A stretch of DNA of 64,000 nt from the NCBI GenBank assembly GCA_002359185.1, contig DEML01000009.1:1039-65038 (forward strand). Direction: 5' to 3'. The stretch is from Planctomycetaceae bacterium UBA2671 (GTDB taxonomy: Bacteria > Planctomycetota > Planctomycetia > Planctomycetales > Planctomycetaceae). The position numbers and the translations under genes are program-made. Below are positions 1 to 8,583 of the stretch, in pieces (position 1 is the first letter of the stretch; the number at the start of each line of letters is the position of its first letter). Under the pieces are notes generated by a model. The model had not been told where the DNA came from and searched no databases. It saw nothing but the letters and a program-made list of their open reading frames with translations.

Positions 1-340
1 ACGAAGTCACCTGAGAGGACTCGAAGAGATCCGCAAACGCTACAGCATCCACGCGGCTGCACAAAACCTAGGCATCGTAATTAGAAAACTACTGGGAGCA
101 GGCACCCCCCGAGGTTTGATGGGACTCTGGCGGCGTTTTGCGTTGGTATTTCTAGTTGAGAGACTCCAGAAACTGGTCTCAGCGTGCCGAGAAACTTTCG
201 ACAGGCTTCAGACCAACCTGAAAACAAATTTCCGAACTCAATTTGGAATTCATAAAAACGAACTCATGTATCAAGTCAAAACGACCTGTTAAGACAAATT
301 CAACGGACTGTTAGCGAACAAGTAATTATATTCCTGAACT
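1..340 (+). mobile_element. Right-hand portion of an insertion sequence
   Basis: The transposase 3' end at 2-292 implies that an insertion sequence extends from the left and finishes shortly after the stop codon. The right boundary is a guess, because no terminal repeat or target duplication can be matched without the left end. Confidence 0.4.
2..292 (+). CDS. DDE transposase, C-terminal part (cut by window edge)
   Basis: An open frame enters from the left edge and ends with TAA at 290-292, giving about 96 residues. It begins RSHLRGLEEIRKRYSIHAAA and continues with NLGIVIRKLLGAGTPR, the pattern of the C-terminal helices of DDE transposases (IS1182/IS5-like DDE_Tnp_1 group: an RGL-E-hxKRY segment followed by NLGhhhRKhhG-GTPR). 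The family is recognised from the motif alone. The catalytic DDE residues, the left end of the element and its start lie outside the window, so nothing can be said about intactness. I found no convincing terminal inverted repeat between 293 and 353. Confidence 0.7.
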   Translation, partial: RSHLRGLEEIRKRYSIHAAAQNLGIVIRKLLGAGTPRGLMGLWRRFALVFLVERLQKLVSACRETFDRLQTNLKTNFRTQFGIHKNELMYQVKTTC

Positions 341-353
341 GCATCTAAAGAGT

Positions 354-1001
354 TTATGCTTGACGATTCTCCAGCTCTTTCAAAAGATTCTCTGCTGTAT
401 TCGACTCAACAGAATTCCCATCATTGGAAATCTTTTCCAGATAAGGCACACCCGTAGCACCCATTCGGGCCAGGCATTCAATCGCATCCAAGCGATATTG
501 CTGATAATCATCATCCAGCATCAATTTGATATTGGGAATAGCTTGCTTTCCCATTTTCGCTAAACGTTGTATGTTTTTCAGGCTTGATTCTCTCATCAAT
601 GCACGCATGCGTTCATCTGCTCGCAAAAATGGTATGAGCATCCAAATCGTTAACCAACTGAGTATTACAAAACCCAGAAATGGAATTGCCACATTCAACC
701 AAACAGATGCTGTTCTTTCTATATTTGACAGTAAAATACTTTCTAACACAAATATTGCAAATACCAAAGTCCACGCAATCATAAGTTGAGTCATGTGCAT
801 TTTTTGGTGGCGAATCCATCCCCATAAGTAAATGAGGGCATAACCTGGAAGTCCAATAAGCACGATACCAATCACAAGAATATTACTTGGCGTTGGTGGT
901 ATGAAAAGTCGACGCAATGCGGCGAAGTAATACAGAAACAAAATCAGAATCTGGAAAACAAGTGGTCCGATGACAATTAAAAATACTGTCTCATCATTCA
1001 T
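354..1001 (-). CDS. Membrane protein with C-terminal HEAT-like repeat
   Basis: About 215 residues, unknown function. The N-terminal 135 residues contain about four hydrophobic segments (starting VFLIVIGPLVFQILILFLYY). The last 75 residues form two HEAT-like helical pairs (NIQRLAKMGKQAIPNIKLML and the DAIECLARMGATGVPYLEKI stretch), probably cytoplasmic and for protein contact. The ATG at 1001 is chosen over an in-frame GTG at 1010; neither has a clear ribosome binding site. It is divergent from the cytochrome c gene at 1188 with a 186-nt AT-rich space. Seen: membrane segments and repeat. Function not known. Confidence 0.65.
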   Translation of the reverse strand: MNDETVFLIVIGPLVFQILILFLYYFAALRRLFIPPTPSNILVIGIVLIGLPGYALIYLWGWIRHQKMHMTQLMIAWTLVFAIFVLESILLSNIERTASVWLNVAIPFLGFVILSWLTIWMLIPFLRADERMRALMRESSLKNIQRLAKMGKQAIPNIKLMLDDDYQQYRLDAIECLARMGATGVPYLEKISNDGNSVESNTAENLLKELENRQA

Positions 1002-1187
1002 AATTAACACTCTGTAAAATTCGAATCAATTTATTATTATTTTTGGTAAGGTTGACAGTTCCTTAGGATGCTATCTGCTTCTGTTGGAGATTGATAAGTT
1101 GTCGCAGTTTTTGTCAAGTTGGCTGACTTTGTTCCACTTTATCCTAAAATTGATTGATCATCTTATAATCCTCTGTAGATCAATCTT

Positions 1188-2381
1188 ATGACGACCAAAA
1201 AATCGCTTCCGATAATTGCTTCAGTCACAGGCTGCGTGTTATTCATTTCAATCATCTGCTTTTTCATGTTAAATGCATGGAAAAAACGCGAGTTGGAATT
1301 TGAGTCTCATCCGGCGACGAATCAATTGATTCCAAGTGTCCAGCAAGCTGTAGCTGAGAACACGGCGCGAGTTTTCGGCACTTACAAAGATTTGAAAATC
1401 CCGCAGACTGCTCCTGTTCAATTGACAACGCCAGCGGACGAAAAGGGGGAGCTGCTGCATCGGCTGGTGAATGCTCAGGCACTTTATACGCAGCATTGTC
1501 TGTTGTGCCATGGCGTTAATGGAGCTGGTGATGGTCCGCAGGCTCATATACTAAATCCGAAGCCGCGTGATTTTCGGCTGGGGATTGTCAAATATACGTC
1601 CACTGAAGTTGGTCAGAAAGCCAGCACGGAAGATCTGCAAAATGTGATCAAAAATGGAATTGCCGGGACCGGTATGCCGGCGTTTAAGGGGCTGGGAAAT
1701 CATGAGATCGCGCAGATTGTCGACTATGTGAAGTATCTGGCTTTACGAGGGGATACCGAGCGAATTGTTTCGATAGAGGCTTCGATCGATTTTTCAGAGG
1801 ATCAGGCTTCGAAAGGGGATCGCCAGAATCTCATCGAAGAAGCAGCGGAATTTATCAAGGAAGATTTGCCTGCGATTTACGATGACGAGTCTGAACGCTT
1901 ATTCGCCATGTGGTCAAAAGCGGATTCTCCTTCTCAAATTGTCGAACCGGATAGCCTCCCCCCTGCTCCGACTGAAGCTTCATTGGCCGAGCCATCCGTC
2001 ATTTCGATTGAAAATGGACGCAGGCTATATCTTTCCAAAACAGGCCAATGTGCCAGTTGTCATGGGGAGACAGGCAAGGGAGATGGAGAGCAGACAATTC
2101 AGATTCACAAGCGGCCGGATGGATCGAATTATGAAGAACCCGGATTGCACGATGCCTGGGGGCATATGGTGAAGCCGCGTGATTTGACGTATGGCGTCTT
2201 TCACGGAGGACGGCGACCGATTGATATCTATCGTCGGATTTATGCCGGGGTGAAAGGGACGCCGATGCCGGCTTATGGGGCATCGGGTCTGAGTGAAGCG
2301 GAGATCTGGGATCTGGTGAATTATCTGCTTTATCTGGCGGGTGATTTTCCGGAGATCGGTCCAGAATACTTCAGTCGTTAG
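1188..2381 (+). CDS. Diheme c-type cytochrome, membrane-anchored
   Basis: 397 residues. A single N-terminal hydrophobic segment (about residues 8-30) followed by charged residues suggests an anchor with a periplasmic body. There are two CxxCH heme c sites: CLLCH at 104-108 with a downstream GMPAF likely Met ligand, and CASCH at 288-292 with GTPMPAYG near residue 360. The two cytochrome c domains are joined by an acidic and proline-rich linker (about 200-275). The domain pattern resembles cytochromes of alternative complex III and related quinol-oxidising chains, but no such complex genes are adjacent, so the electron partners are unknown. It stands alone as a transcription unit. Confidence 0.85.
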   Translation: MTTKKSLPIIASVTGCVLFISIICFFMLNAWKKRELEFESHPATNQLIPSVQQAVAENTARVFGTYKDLKIPQTAPVQLTTPADEKGELLHRLVNAQALYTQHCLLCHGVNGAGDGPQAHILNPKPRDFRLGIVKYTSTEVGQKASTEDLQNVIKNGIAGTGMPAFKGLGNHEIAQIVDYVKYLALRGDTERIVSIEASIDFSEDQASKGDRQNLIEEAAEFIKEDLPAIYDDESERLFAMWSKADSPSQIVEPDSLPPAPTEASLAEPSVISIENGRRLYLSKTGQCASCHGETGKGDGEQTIQIHKRPDGSNYEEPGLHDAWGHMVKPRDLTYGVFHGGRRPIDIYRRIYAGVKGTPMPAYGASGLSEAEIWDLVNYLLYLAGDFPEIGPEYFSR

Positions 2382-2664
2382 ACGTCCCGCTCCAGACTCA
2401 TTACTATTCAAACTGATATCTTCATTGATGAGGCACGATTTTTGCCCCATTGACCTGCCAGAAAAACTCCTGCCTCATTGGCACTATCGAGTCATATCTG
2501 TTAATACAACTATGTCTTGATAATTCATAATTGAGACTATAGGTGTGTATAAATAGTTAGCTGTTTTTCACGCACACGAAATCACTATGTCATATTGGCA
2601 GTTGTTTTCATATCGCGATGACGGCTTTTAACTTTGCGTTTACGAATTGGAGTAATCAATCCTG

Positions 2665-3432
2665 ATGAACAGTGTAACGAATTCAGCGTCGGATCAGCCT
2701 GCGGTTAAGAACGCAGATGCACAGGCAATGATTTCCGCACAGGGACTGACCAAATATTACGGCGAATTCATTGCGGCTACGGATGTCAGTTTTTCCGTTT
2801 CCCGCGGCCAGGTCGCAGCGTTTCTGGGACCGAACGGAGCCGGAAAATCGACGACCATGAAAATGCTGACCGGCTTTCTGGCCCCGACACGCGGACGAGC
2901 CAGCATTGGCGGATACGATGTGTTTGAGGATCGCCTCAAAGCGGCTCAGATGCTGGGTTATCTGCCGGAAAATGGCCCGCTGTATGCCGAAATGACCCCA
3001 AAAGCGATGATGAAGTACTGTGCCCGAATTCGCGGAATGTCAGCCGGAGATACGTCTGCCCGGATCGATTACGTTGTTGATCGATGTTCGCTGGGAACTG
3101 TCTGGGAGAAGCCTGTCGGGAAGTTGTCCAAAGGATTTCGCCAGCGTGTCGGCATGGCTCAGGCGATTTTGCATGATCCCGAAGTGTTGATTCTTGATGA
3201 ACCGACCAGCGGACTCGATCCAAATCAGACACATCAGGCTCGCGAATTGATTCTCAGCCTGGCCGAGTCGAAAACGATTCTGCTTTCGACGCATATTCTG
3301 GCTGAAGTCCAGGCGATGTGCAGTCGGCTAATTCTGATTAACAACGGCCGCGTCATTCTCGATGGCCCGATTGAAGAATTAGCGAATGGTGTCACTGAGT
3401 TGGAAGATCGATTCCGGGAATTGACGGCTTAA
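2665..3432 (+). CDS. ABC transporter ATP-binding protein, gliding (GldA)-type
   Basis: 255 residues with all ABC ATPase motifs: Walker A GPNGAGKST (55-63), signature LSKGF (154-158; the K in place of G is usual in the ABC-2/GldA subgroup), Walker B VLILDEP (174-180), D-loop SGLD and switch His in LLSTH. It should power the permease encoded by the next gene at 3592; the ATPase, the permease/auxiliary fusion and the DUF4340 protein form one co-directional set. The family exports or positions envelope components; in Bacteroidetes GldAFG is needed for gliding, but in planctomycetes its substrate is unknown. Start ATG is preceded by GGAG about 12 nt upstream. Confidence 0.9.
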   Translation: MNSVTNSASDQPAVKNADAQAMISAQGLTKYYGEFIAATDVSFSVSRGQVAAFLGPNGAGKSTTMKMLTGFLAPTRGRASIGGYDVFEDRLKAAQMLGYLPENGPLYAEMTPKAMMKYCARIRGMSAGDTSARIDYVVDRCSLGTVWEKPVGKLSKGFRQRVGMAQAILHDPEVLILDEPTSGLDPNQTHQARELILSLAESKTILLSTHILAEVQAMCSRLILINNGRVILDGPIEELANGVTELEDRFRELTA

Positions 3433-3458
3433 GAATTCATTCGTCCCAGGAAATAAGC

Positions 3459-3528
3459 TGTAGGTCAGGCTGTGCCTGACGAGAGGTGACGTCAAATTTT
3501 AATCCTGTCAGGCACAGCCTGACCTACA
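3459..3528. repeat. 70-bp palindromic repeat (family A), complete copy
   Basis: Two perfect 22-nt inverted arms (3459-3480 and 3507-3528) separated by 26 nt. Each arm contains its own small hairpin, GTCAGGC-TGT-GCCTGAC. It lies between the ABC ATPase and permease genes. A second copy with the same arm length and 26-nt spacing is at 36896-36965; single arms are at 33797-33818 and 52954-52970. The layout resembles REP/BIME elements. Confidence 0.85.
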
Positions 3529-3591
3529 AATTTGATTACATAGTGAGACTGTTAAATACAGTCGAATTCAAATAGAGGAGTAGGACACACG

Positions 3592-6339
3592 ATGATTCGC
3601 GGACATGTAATCCACGCGGTCTTTTCCAGAAATCTGGCAGGCTTTTTTTCCGGTCTGCTGGGCTATGTTGTGATTGTTGCCTTCGTGGTGATTGCGGCTT
3701 CGCTGGCATTCTCGGCTGATTTTTTCGCCAGTAATCATGCGACACTCGACCAGTTGACGGCTAACTTTCCGGCTCTGCTCGTTTTTCTGATACCGGCTCT
3801 CACCATGACCTGCTGGGCAGATGAAAGGAAGATGGGAACCGATGAGTTGCTGTTTACGATGCCGGCGACCGATCTTGAAATTCTGATCGGAAAGTATCTG
3901 GCGATCCTGGCTGTATACACGGTTGGTTTATTATTTTCCTGTACGAACCTGATCATGCTCAGTGTGATTGGCAATCCCGATCCTGGTGTTCAATTCACAA
4001 CCTACGTCGGCTACTGGTTGGCCGGGGCTTCGCTGATCAGTGCCGGTATGCTGGCGTCCGCTTTGACAAGTCACTCAGCAGTTGCGTTTGTTGTGGGTGC
4101 GATTTTCTGTTGTGTACCTGTCTTCATTTCTCTGGTTGCCAATGTGGTGACTTCAGGAGTGGCTGCTTTCTTACGAACATTCGGCATGTCTTCCGAAAAA
4201 GTTGCAGCGATCATTCCTCAGGCTGGAGCGATGGATGTTTTCACCATCAGTCATCATCTGAGTGATTTTGCTCTCGGAATTCTTCCACTGGCGGGGATGG
4301 TTTATTTCTTCTCGCTGATCAGTTTGTTTCTTTACCTGAATTATGTGGTTATTTCTCGACGTCACTGGAACACGGGCGAAGAGAACAACTCGATGGGCTG
4401 GCAGTTTTCTGTCCGTTCGATTTCTCTGGCGATTGCCCTGATGAGTATTACAACTCTGGCAATTGGTTCCGTGAGCCGTTTCGATTTCACACAGCGAAGT
4501 CTGTACACACTTTCCACGGTCACTTCGAAAGTCATCAAAGAACTTGATGCTGAGCGACCTGTGACAATTCAGGCGTTTATCAGCCCTCAGGTGCCTGAAG
4601 AATACTCTGCTGTGCATCAGAATCTGGTGGGGACATTGCGGGAACTGGCTCATCGTGGGGGTTCGAAAATTAATGTCCGCATCACGAATGTGGAGCCATT
4701 CAGCGAGGAAGCCGAGCAGGCTCGTCTATTGGGGATTACTTCTCGATCTGTGCAGACCGAACGTAATGGAGAGATCAAAATTGAAGAAATCTTCATGGGC
4801 GTACGGATCAGTAGTGGGCTGGATGAAGTCGTCATTCCCTTCTTCGATTTAGGGAATTCCGTGGAGTACGAACTGACTCGCTCACTGCGAACTGTTTCCC
4901 GCGAAACCCGCTTGACGGTCGGCATTTTGAAAACGGATGCCAGTGTGGCTGGTGGATTTGACTCGGCAACGTTCCGCAGTCAACCAGAGTGGCGGATCGT
5001 GACCGAATTGAAGAAGCAGTATAACATCGAAGAGATTTCTCCCGATTCTCCAATTGATGAATCCAAGTTCGATGTCCTGCTGGCGATTCTGCCTTCCTCA
5101 CTGACAGAGCCTCAATTGGAAAACCTGGTCACTTATGTGGCAACAGGAAATCCGACTTTGATCTTTGATGACCCCATGCCGATGTTCAACATCAACATGG
5201 CACCCCGCATGGAGAAACCGCCTCAGGGTGGTGGAATGATGGGGCAGCAGATGCCGAGTGAACCGAAAGCTGATGGCGGCAAGTTGACCTCACTGCTCGG
5301 TGTCATGGAAGTCGTCTGGGAGAATGGAGAGATTGTTTTCGATCGTGATTCTCCGTATCCAAAGATTGAAGATATGCTCGGGCCGGAAGCGGTGTTTGTG
5401 TACGATAAAAGGAAGGCGCGCGATGCGTTCAATCCGGACGATCAGACAACCGCTGGTTTGCAGCAGATGCTGATTTATTACTCGGGTACCGTTGTTCCAC
5501 GAGAGAGTGAAACAATGGAATTTACCCCGCTGTTGCGTTCAGGAGCGGCGAATTCCGGAATTTTGAATTTTGACAGTTTGATCATTCGCAATCCCCTCTT
5601 TGGAATGACGCTCAACAACAATCCCCGTCGCGACAATGATGAGTTCAGTCACGTCGTAGCAGCACGAGTGAAATCGAAAGCAGCCGATAAAGAGTCTGGC
5701 AATAATCCTGTCATCAATGCGATTTTCGTGGCGGATATCGATCTGATTTCAGATGGAATTTTCGATCTGGCTGAACGACAGAGTATTCAGGCTCTTGGCA
5801 TCGAGATGAAACTCGACAACATCAAGTTTGTCTTGAACTGTGTCGATTCACTGGCTGGTGAAGAAGATTTTATCTCACTAAGAAATCGTCGAGATGACTC
5901 TCGCACGCTTGATTGGGTGGAGACTTTGACTTCGGGAGCAGTTGAAAAACGAAGTGCCGCAGAGAAGGCTGCTCGAACAGCCGAGGAAGAGCGACTGGCC
6001 GATGCTAATCAGGAGTTGCGAGATAAAATTGCCGAACTCGAAAAAGATACGACCATGGATGAGTTGGCCAAGCTTCGCGAAATTCAGATGCTGCAATCGG
6101 CGTTGAGCCGGAAGGTAGAGGTCGACACCGTCGACATTGAACGAGAATCGGAAGCGGAAATTCAGGCGATTAAAGCGAGTTCCGAACGAGAGATAGCAGC
6201 CGTCAAAGGCCAATTCCGTTTCTGGGCGATTGTATTGCCACCACTTCCTGCGATTCTTCTCGGTTTGATCATCGGCTTTTCCCGCGTTCGAAATGAACGT
6301 CGGATGATTATTGATGAGCGTCGCGTGAATCGAGCCTGA
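3592..6339 (+). CDS. ABC-2 permease fused to GldG-type auxiliary domain
   Basis: 915 residues combining two proteins that are separate in Bacteroidetes. Residues 1 to about 260 are a six-segment ABC-2 permease (GldF-like). After another membrane segment (about 275-295) comes a long extracytoplasmic ABC_transp_aux (GldG-like) region beginning near the sequence SRFDFTQRSLYTLS, typical of this family. Near residues 770-880 lies an acidic, lysine-rich coiled coil, and a final membrane segment (FWAIVLPPLPAILLGLIIGF) precedes a basic tail. It pairs with the ATPase at 2665. A strong GAGGAG sits just upstream of the ATG. Substrate unknown. Confidence 0.85.
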   Translation: MIRGHVIHAVFSRNLAGFFSGLLGYVVIVAFVVIAASLAFSADFFASNHATLDQLTANFPALLVFLIPALTMTCWADERKMGTDELLFTMPATDLEILIGKYLAILAVYTVGLLFSCTNLIMLSVIGNPDPGVQFTTYVGYWLAGASLISAGMLASALTSHSAVAFVVGAIFCCVPVFISLVANVVTSGVAAFLRTFGMSSEKVAAIIPQAGAMDVFTISHHLSDFALGILPLAGMVYFFSLISLFLYLNYVVISRRHWNTGEENNSMGWQFSVRSISLAIALMSITTLAIGSVSRFDFTQRSLYTLSTVTSKVIKELDAERPVTIQAFISPQVPEEYSAVHQNLVGTLRELAHRGGSKINVRITNVEPFSEEAEQARLLGITSRSVQTERNGEIKIEEIFMGVRISSGLDEVVIPFFDLGNSVEYELTRSLRTVSRETRLTVGILKTDASVAGGFDSATFRSQPEWRIVTELKKQYNIEEISPDSPIDESKFDVLLAILPSSLTEPQLENLVTYVATGNPTLIFDDPMPMFNINMAPRMEKPPQGGGMMGQQMPSEPKADGGKLTSLLGVMEVVWENGEIVFDRDSPYPKIEDMLGPEAVFVYDKRKARDAFNPDDQTTAGLQQMLIYYSGTVVPRESETMEFTPLLRSGAANSGILNFDSLIIRNPLFGMTLNNNPRRDNDEFSHVVAARVKSKAADKESGNNPVINAIFVADIDLISDGIFDLAERQSIQALGIEMKLDNIKFVLNCVDSLAGEEDFISLRNRRDDSRTLDWVETLTSGAVEKRSAAEKAARTAEEERLADANQELRDKIAELEKDTTMDELAKLREIQMLQSALSRKVEVDTVDIERESEAEIQAIKASSEREIAAVKGQFRFWAIVLPPLPAILLGLIIGFSRVRNERRMIIDERRVNRA

Positions 6340-6468
6340 GACCATTTACTTAAGTTTTGCAAGTTTCCAATATTGAAAATTGAGGACTAGTGTTCGAAAG
6401 AGAATTCTCATTGAATCAAAAGTGAGAAATGAACCTGGTCATGATTCCCATAAGAGGTTGAGTATCTG

Positions 6469-8244
6469 ATGAACAGTATGACTCGAACATTAATTTATGT
6501 TGTCGTTGCCGTCGTGACGCTTTCATTAGCGATCTGGAATGGCATGCCTTCGGCTGAGATGAACGTCAATGTTGCCGCTAACGTTGGTGAAAAGTTTTTC
6601 CCGGAGTTTACCGATCCAACAGAAGCAACTGGAGTGCGGGTGATTGTCTTCGATGATGAGACCGCGGTCATTAAGCCATTTGAAGTCAGCCGCGTCGGTA
6701 ACGAATGGAGAATTCCTTCTCATTACGACTACCCCGCTGATGGAGCTGAGCAATTATCGAAAACTGCCAGTTCGCTGGTTGGCGTTGAACGTGGGGCAGT
6801 GGCCGGAGAGTCAGAACTCGACTTTGCTCGACTGGGCGTTGTCGATCCCCTTGCTGACGATAAAGATTCTCTGAAAGGTCGCGGAGATCGTCTCACTTTA
6901 ACGAAAGGCAATGAAGCGCTGGTCGATCTGATTATCGGAAATAAAGTTCCCGATAAAACAGACCAGTATTATGTGCGAAAACCCGATGATAAAATCACAT
7001 ATATTACGAATTTGAAGATCGATTTGACCACCAAATTTGGAGACTGGATTGAGCCGGATCTGCTCATGATTGAACCGGCTTCATTGCGAAAACTGGAAAT
7101 TCACGATCATTCCGTGGATGTCCTTAATGGTCGAATTTTAGCTGGTTCCGATGTCATCCTGACACGAACTTCCGATACTGATCCCTGGAAAATGGCTGGC
7201 ATTGCCCCCGAAGAAGAACTGAAAACTTCTGAAGTCAGTTCAATGGTAACTGCTCTGGATGGTCTGAAAATTATCGGAGTTCGTCCAAAACCGGAAGGTT
7301 TGCGGGGGGACTTGAGAATGACCGGCGATGTGACACCGAGTCGGAGTACTCAACGCGAGTTGAATAGCCGAGGCTATTATCTGGTCCCTTCTGAGGATCG
7401 CGGCCTGGAATTATATTCCAACGAAGGGGAACTCTCGGCTTTAACCGCTAATGGTGTGAAGTATGTACTGAGATTCGGCGATTTGTTTACAGGCGATGAA
7501 TTCGATATCGAAGTCGGATCGGCTCAGACGGAAGAGGAAGAAGTAGAAGAAACCGAGGAGCCAACAAAACCTGCTGATGAGAGTGGTTCAAAGAAGAGCC
7601 GCTATCTGTTTGTATCTGTGCAATTCGATCCCGATGCCGTTGGAGCGATTCCAACGAAACCGGTCCCACCAACGGAATCTGAAACAGAAGCGAGCCCTGA
7701 GCCTGCTGAAGACGACGCTGCTGAAGCGGAAACAGAGACCGAAGAAAAAACGGATGACAAGCAAGCTGCATATGAGGCTGCTTTGAAGCAGTACGAACGT
7801 GATCTCGAAGAGCATAAAACCAAGCTCGAAGAAGCCCGAAAGCTTGTCGACCAGCTCAATGACCGTTTTGCCGACTGGTATTACGTGATTGATGCAGCCA
7901 GTTTCGATCGTTTGAATAAAGGACGAGCCGATCTTGTCGAGGAAAAGGCTCCTGCTGAAGAACCGGCTCCGGAAACCCCAACGGACACGAAACCCGAAAT
8001 GCCGGCTCCTGTGAATTCAACTCCCGTCCCCGAAGAGACGACATCTGCTCCTGCTGGAACTTCGACAAAGCCGGAAATGCCTGCTCCAACGGAAGCAACT
8101 CCTGCTCCTGCAGCCACAACCTCTACTCCGGGCATGCCAACTCCAGCAGCCACGAGCACTCCCGTACCGGCTTCAACTTCAGAACCAACACCTCTCGCGG
8201 AATCAACTTCAACGCCTCCACCGGCTTCAACATCCCCGGAATAG
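6469..8244 (+). CDS. DUF4340 domain protein with acidic coiled-coil and Pro/Ala/Thr-rich tail
   Basis: 591 residues. An N-terminal membrane anchor (about 5-23) is followed by DUF4340 repeats (about 60-340; pattern WRIPSHYDYPADGAEQLSK and R-GDRLTLTKGN). DUF4340 proteins regularly follow GldG-type genes, as here, and are taken to be part of the same envelope complex. The C-terminal third is unusual: an acidic stretch (EEEEVEETEE and DDAAEAETETEEKTDDK), a short coiled coil (about 430-465), then about 100 residues of low-complexity P/A/T/S with the unit KPEMPAP twice. Such tails usually span the cell wall region or are glycosylated; that is inference. Confidence 0.8.
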   Translation: MNSMTRTLIYVVVAVVTLSLAIWNGMPSAEMNVNVAANVGEKFFPEFTDPTEATGVRVIVFDDETAVIKPFEVSRVGNEWRIPSHYDYPADGAEQLSKTASSLVGVERGAVAGESELDFARLGVVDPLADDKDSLKGRGDRLTLTKGNEALVDLIIGNKVPDKTDQYYVRKPDDKITYITNLKIDLTTKFGDWIEPDLLMIEPASLRKLEIHDHSVDVLNGRILAGSDVILTRTSDTDPWKMAGIAPEEELKTSEVSSMVTALDGLKIIGVRPKPEGLRGDLRMTGDVTPSRSTQRELNSRGYYLVPSEDRGLELYSNEGELSALTANGVKYVLRFGDLFTGDEFDIEVGSAQTEEEEVEETEEPTKPADESGSKKSRYLFVSVQFDPDAVGAIPTKPVPPTESETEASPEPAEDDAAEAETETEEKTDDKQAAYEAALKQYERDLEEHKTKLEEARKLVDQLNDRFADWYYVIDAASFDRLNKGRADLVEEKAPAEEPAPETPTDTKPEMPAPVNSTPVPEETTSAPAGTSTKPEMPAPTEATPAPAATTSTPGMPTPAATSTPVPASTSEPTPLAESTSTPPPASTSPE

Positions 8245-8262
8245 AGAAATTGCGTGAACCGA

Positions 8263-8291
8263 TTGACCTTTTCGGGGTCAGGACATAAAGT
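8263..8291 (+). promoter_or_regulatory. Candidate sigma-70-type promoter for the cimA leader
   Basis: TTGACC at 8263-8268, 17-nt spacer, TAAAGT at 8286-8291. A start near 8298 would give about 40 nt of untranslated RNA before the leader peptide ATG at 8338. The -35 is good and the -10 matches four of six positions. Confidence 0.4.
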
Positions 8292-8337
8292 ATGTCGAAT
8301 AAATAAGTCGTTTTATCTGAATCAGTAAGACACTCTC

Positions 8338-8391
8338 ATGTTGAATTCCCATGTGATCATTATTGGCGTGATTATTACCGGGCCTTACTAA
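8338..8391 (+). CDS. Isoleucine/valine-rich leader peptide of cimA
   Basis: A 17-codon open frame reads MLNSHVIIIGVIITGPY then TAA. It has five Ile and two Val codons within nine consecutive positions. It ends 30 nt before a strong intrinsic terminator (8422-8458) and about 190 nt before citramalate synthase, an enzyme of isoleucine synthesis. This is the architecture of ribosome-mediated attenuation, as in the ilv and leu leaders of Proteobacteria. By eye, TTGGCGT (8363-8369) can pair with ACGCTGG (8396-8402). Alternatively, 8392-8405 can pair with 8423-8438 in two short helices (GTGAC/GTCAC and GGGAT/ATCCT), which would open the terminator. No clear Shine-Dalgarno precedes the ATG. Function is inferred from position and codon content. 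Confidence 0.65.
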   Translation: MLNSHVIIIGVIITGPY

Positions 8392-8421
8392 GGTGACGCT
8401 GGGATCGCATAATGCATTCAT

Positions 8422-8458
8422 AATCCTCTCAGGTCACTCACCTGAGAGGATTTTTTTA
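8422..8458 (+). terminator. Intrinsic terminator/attenuator upstream of cimA
   Basis: Perfect 13-bp stem: arm AATCCTCTCAGGT (8422-8434), loop CACTC, arm ACCTGAGAGGATT (8440-8452), running into an uninterrupted T7 tract. Its place between the Ile-rich leader peptide and cimA makes an attenuator more likely than a simple end for the DUF4340 gene, which stops 178 nt upstream. Confidence 0.85.
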
Positions 8459-8583
8459 TTTCCACAGATCGAGGCATTTCGAAATGCGGTGTGCCTTCGC
8501 ATGTGCAATTATTAACTAACACGTAGAATTCGCTCAGGCAGAACGCGGATAAATCATTTTTGAAACATTCTAGAATCAATCTT

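Noticed and set aside
7602..8159. Antisense open frames over the end of the DUF4340 gene
   Set aside because: They mirror the low-complexity E- and P/A/T-rich coding sequence, and have no recognisable family or start signal.
8338..8460. T-box riboswitch upstream of cimA
   Set aside because: No T-box consensus (AGGGTGGNACCGCG-like) is present, and the Ile-rich reading frame explains the terminator better.
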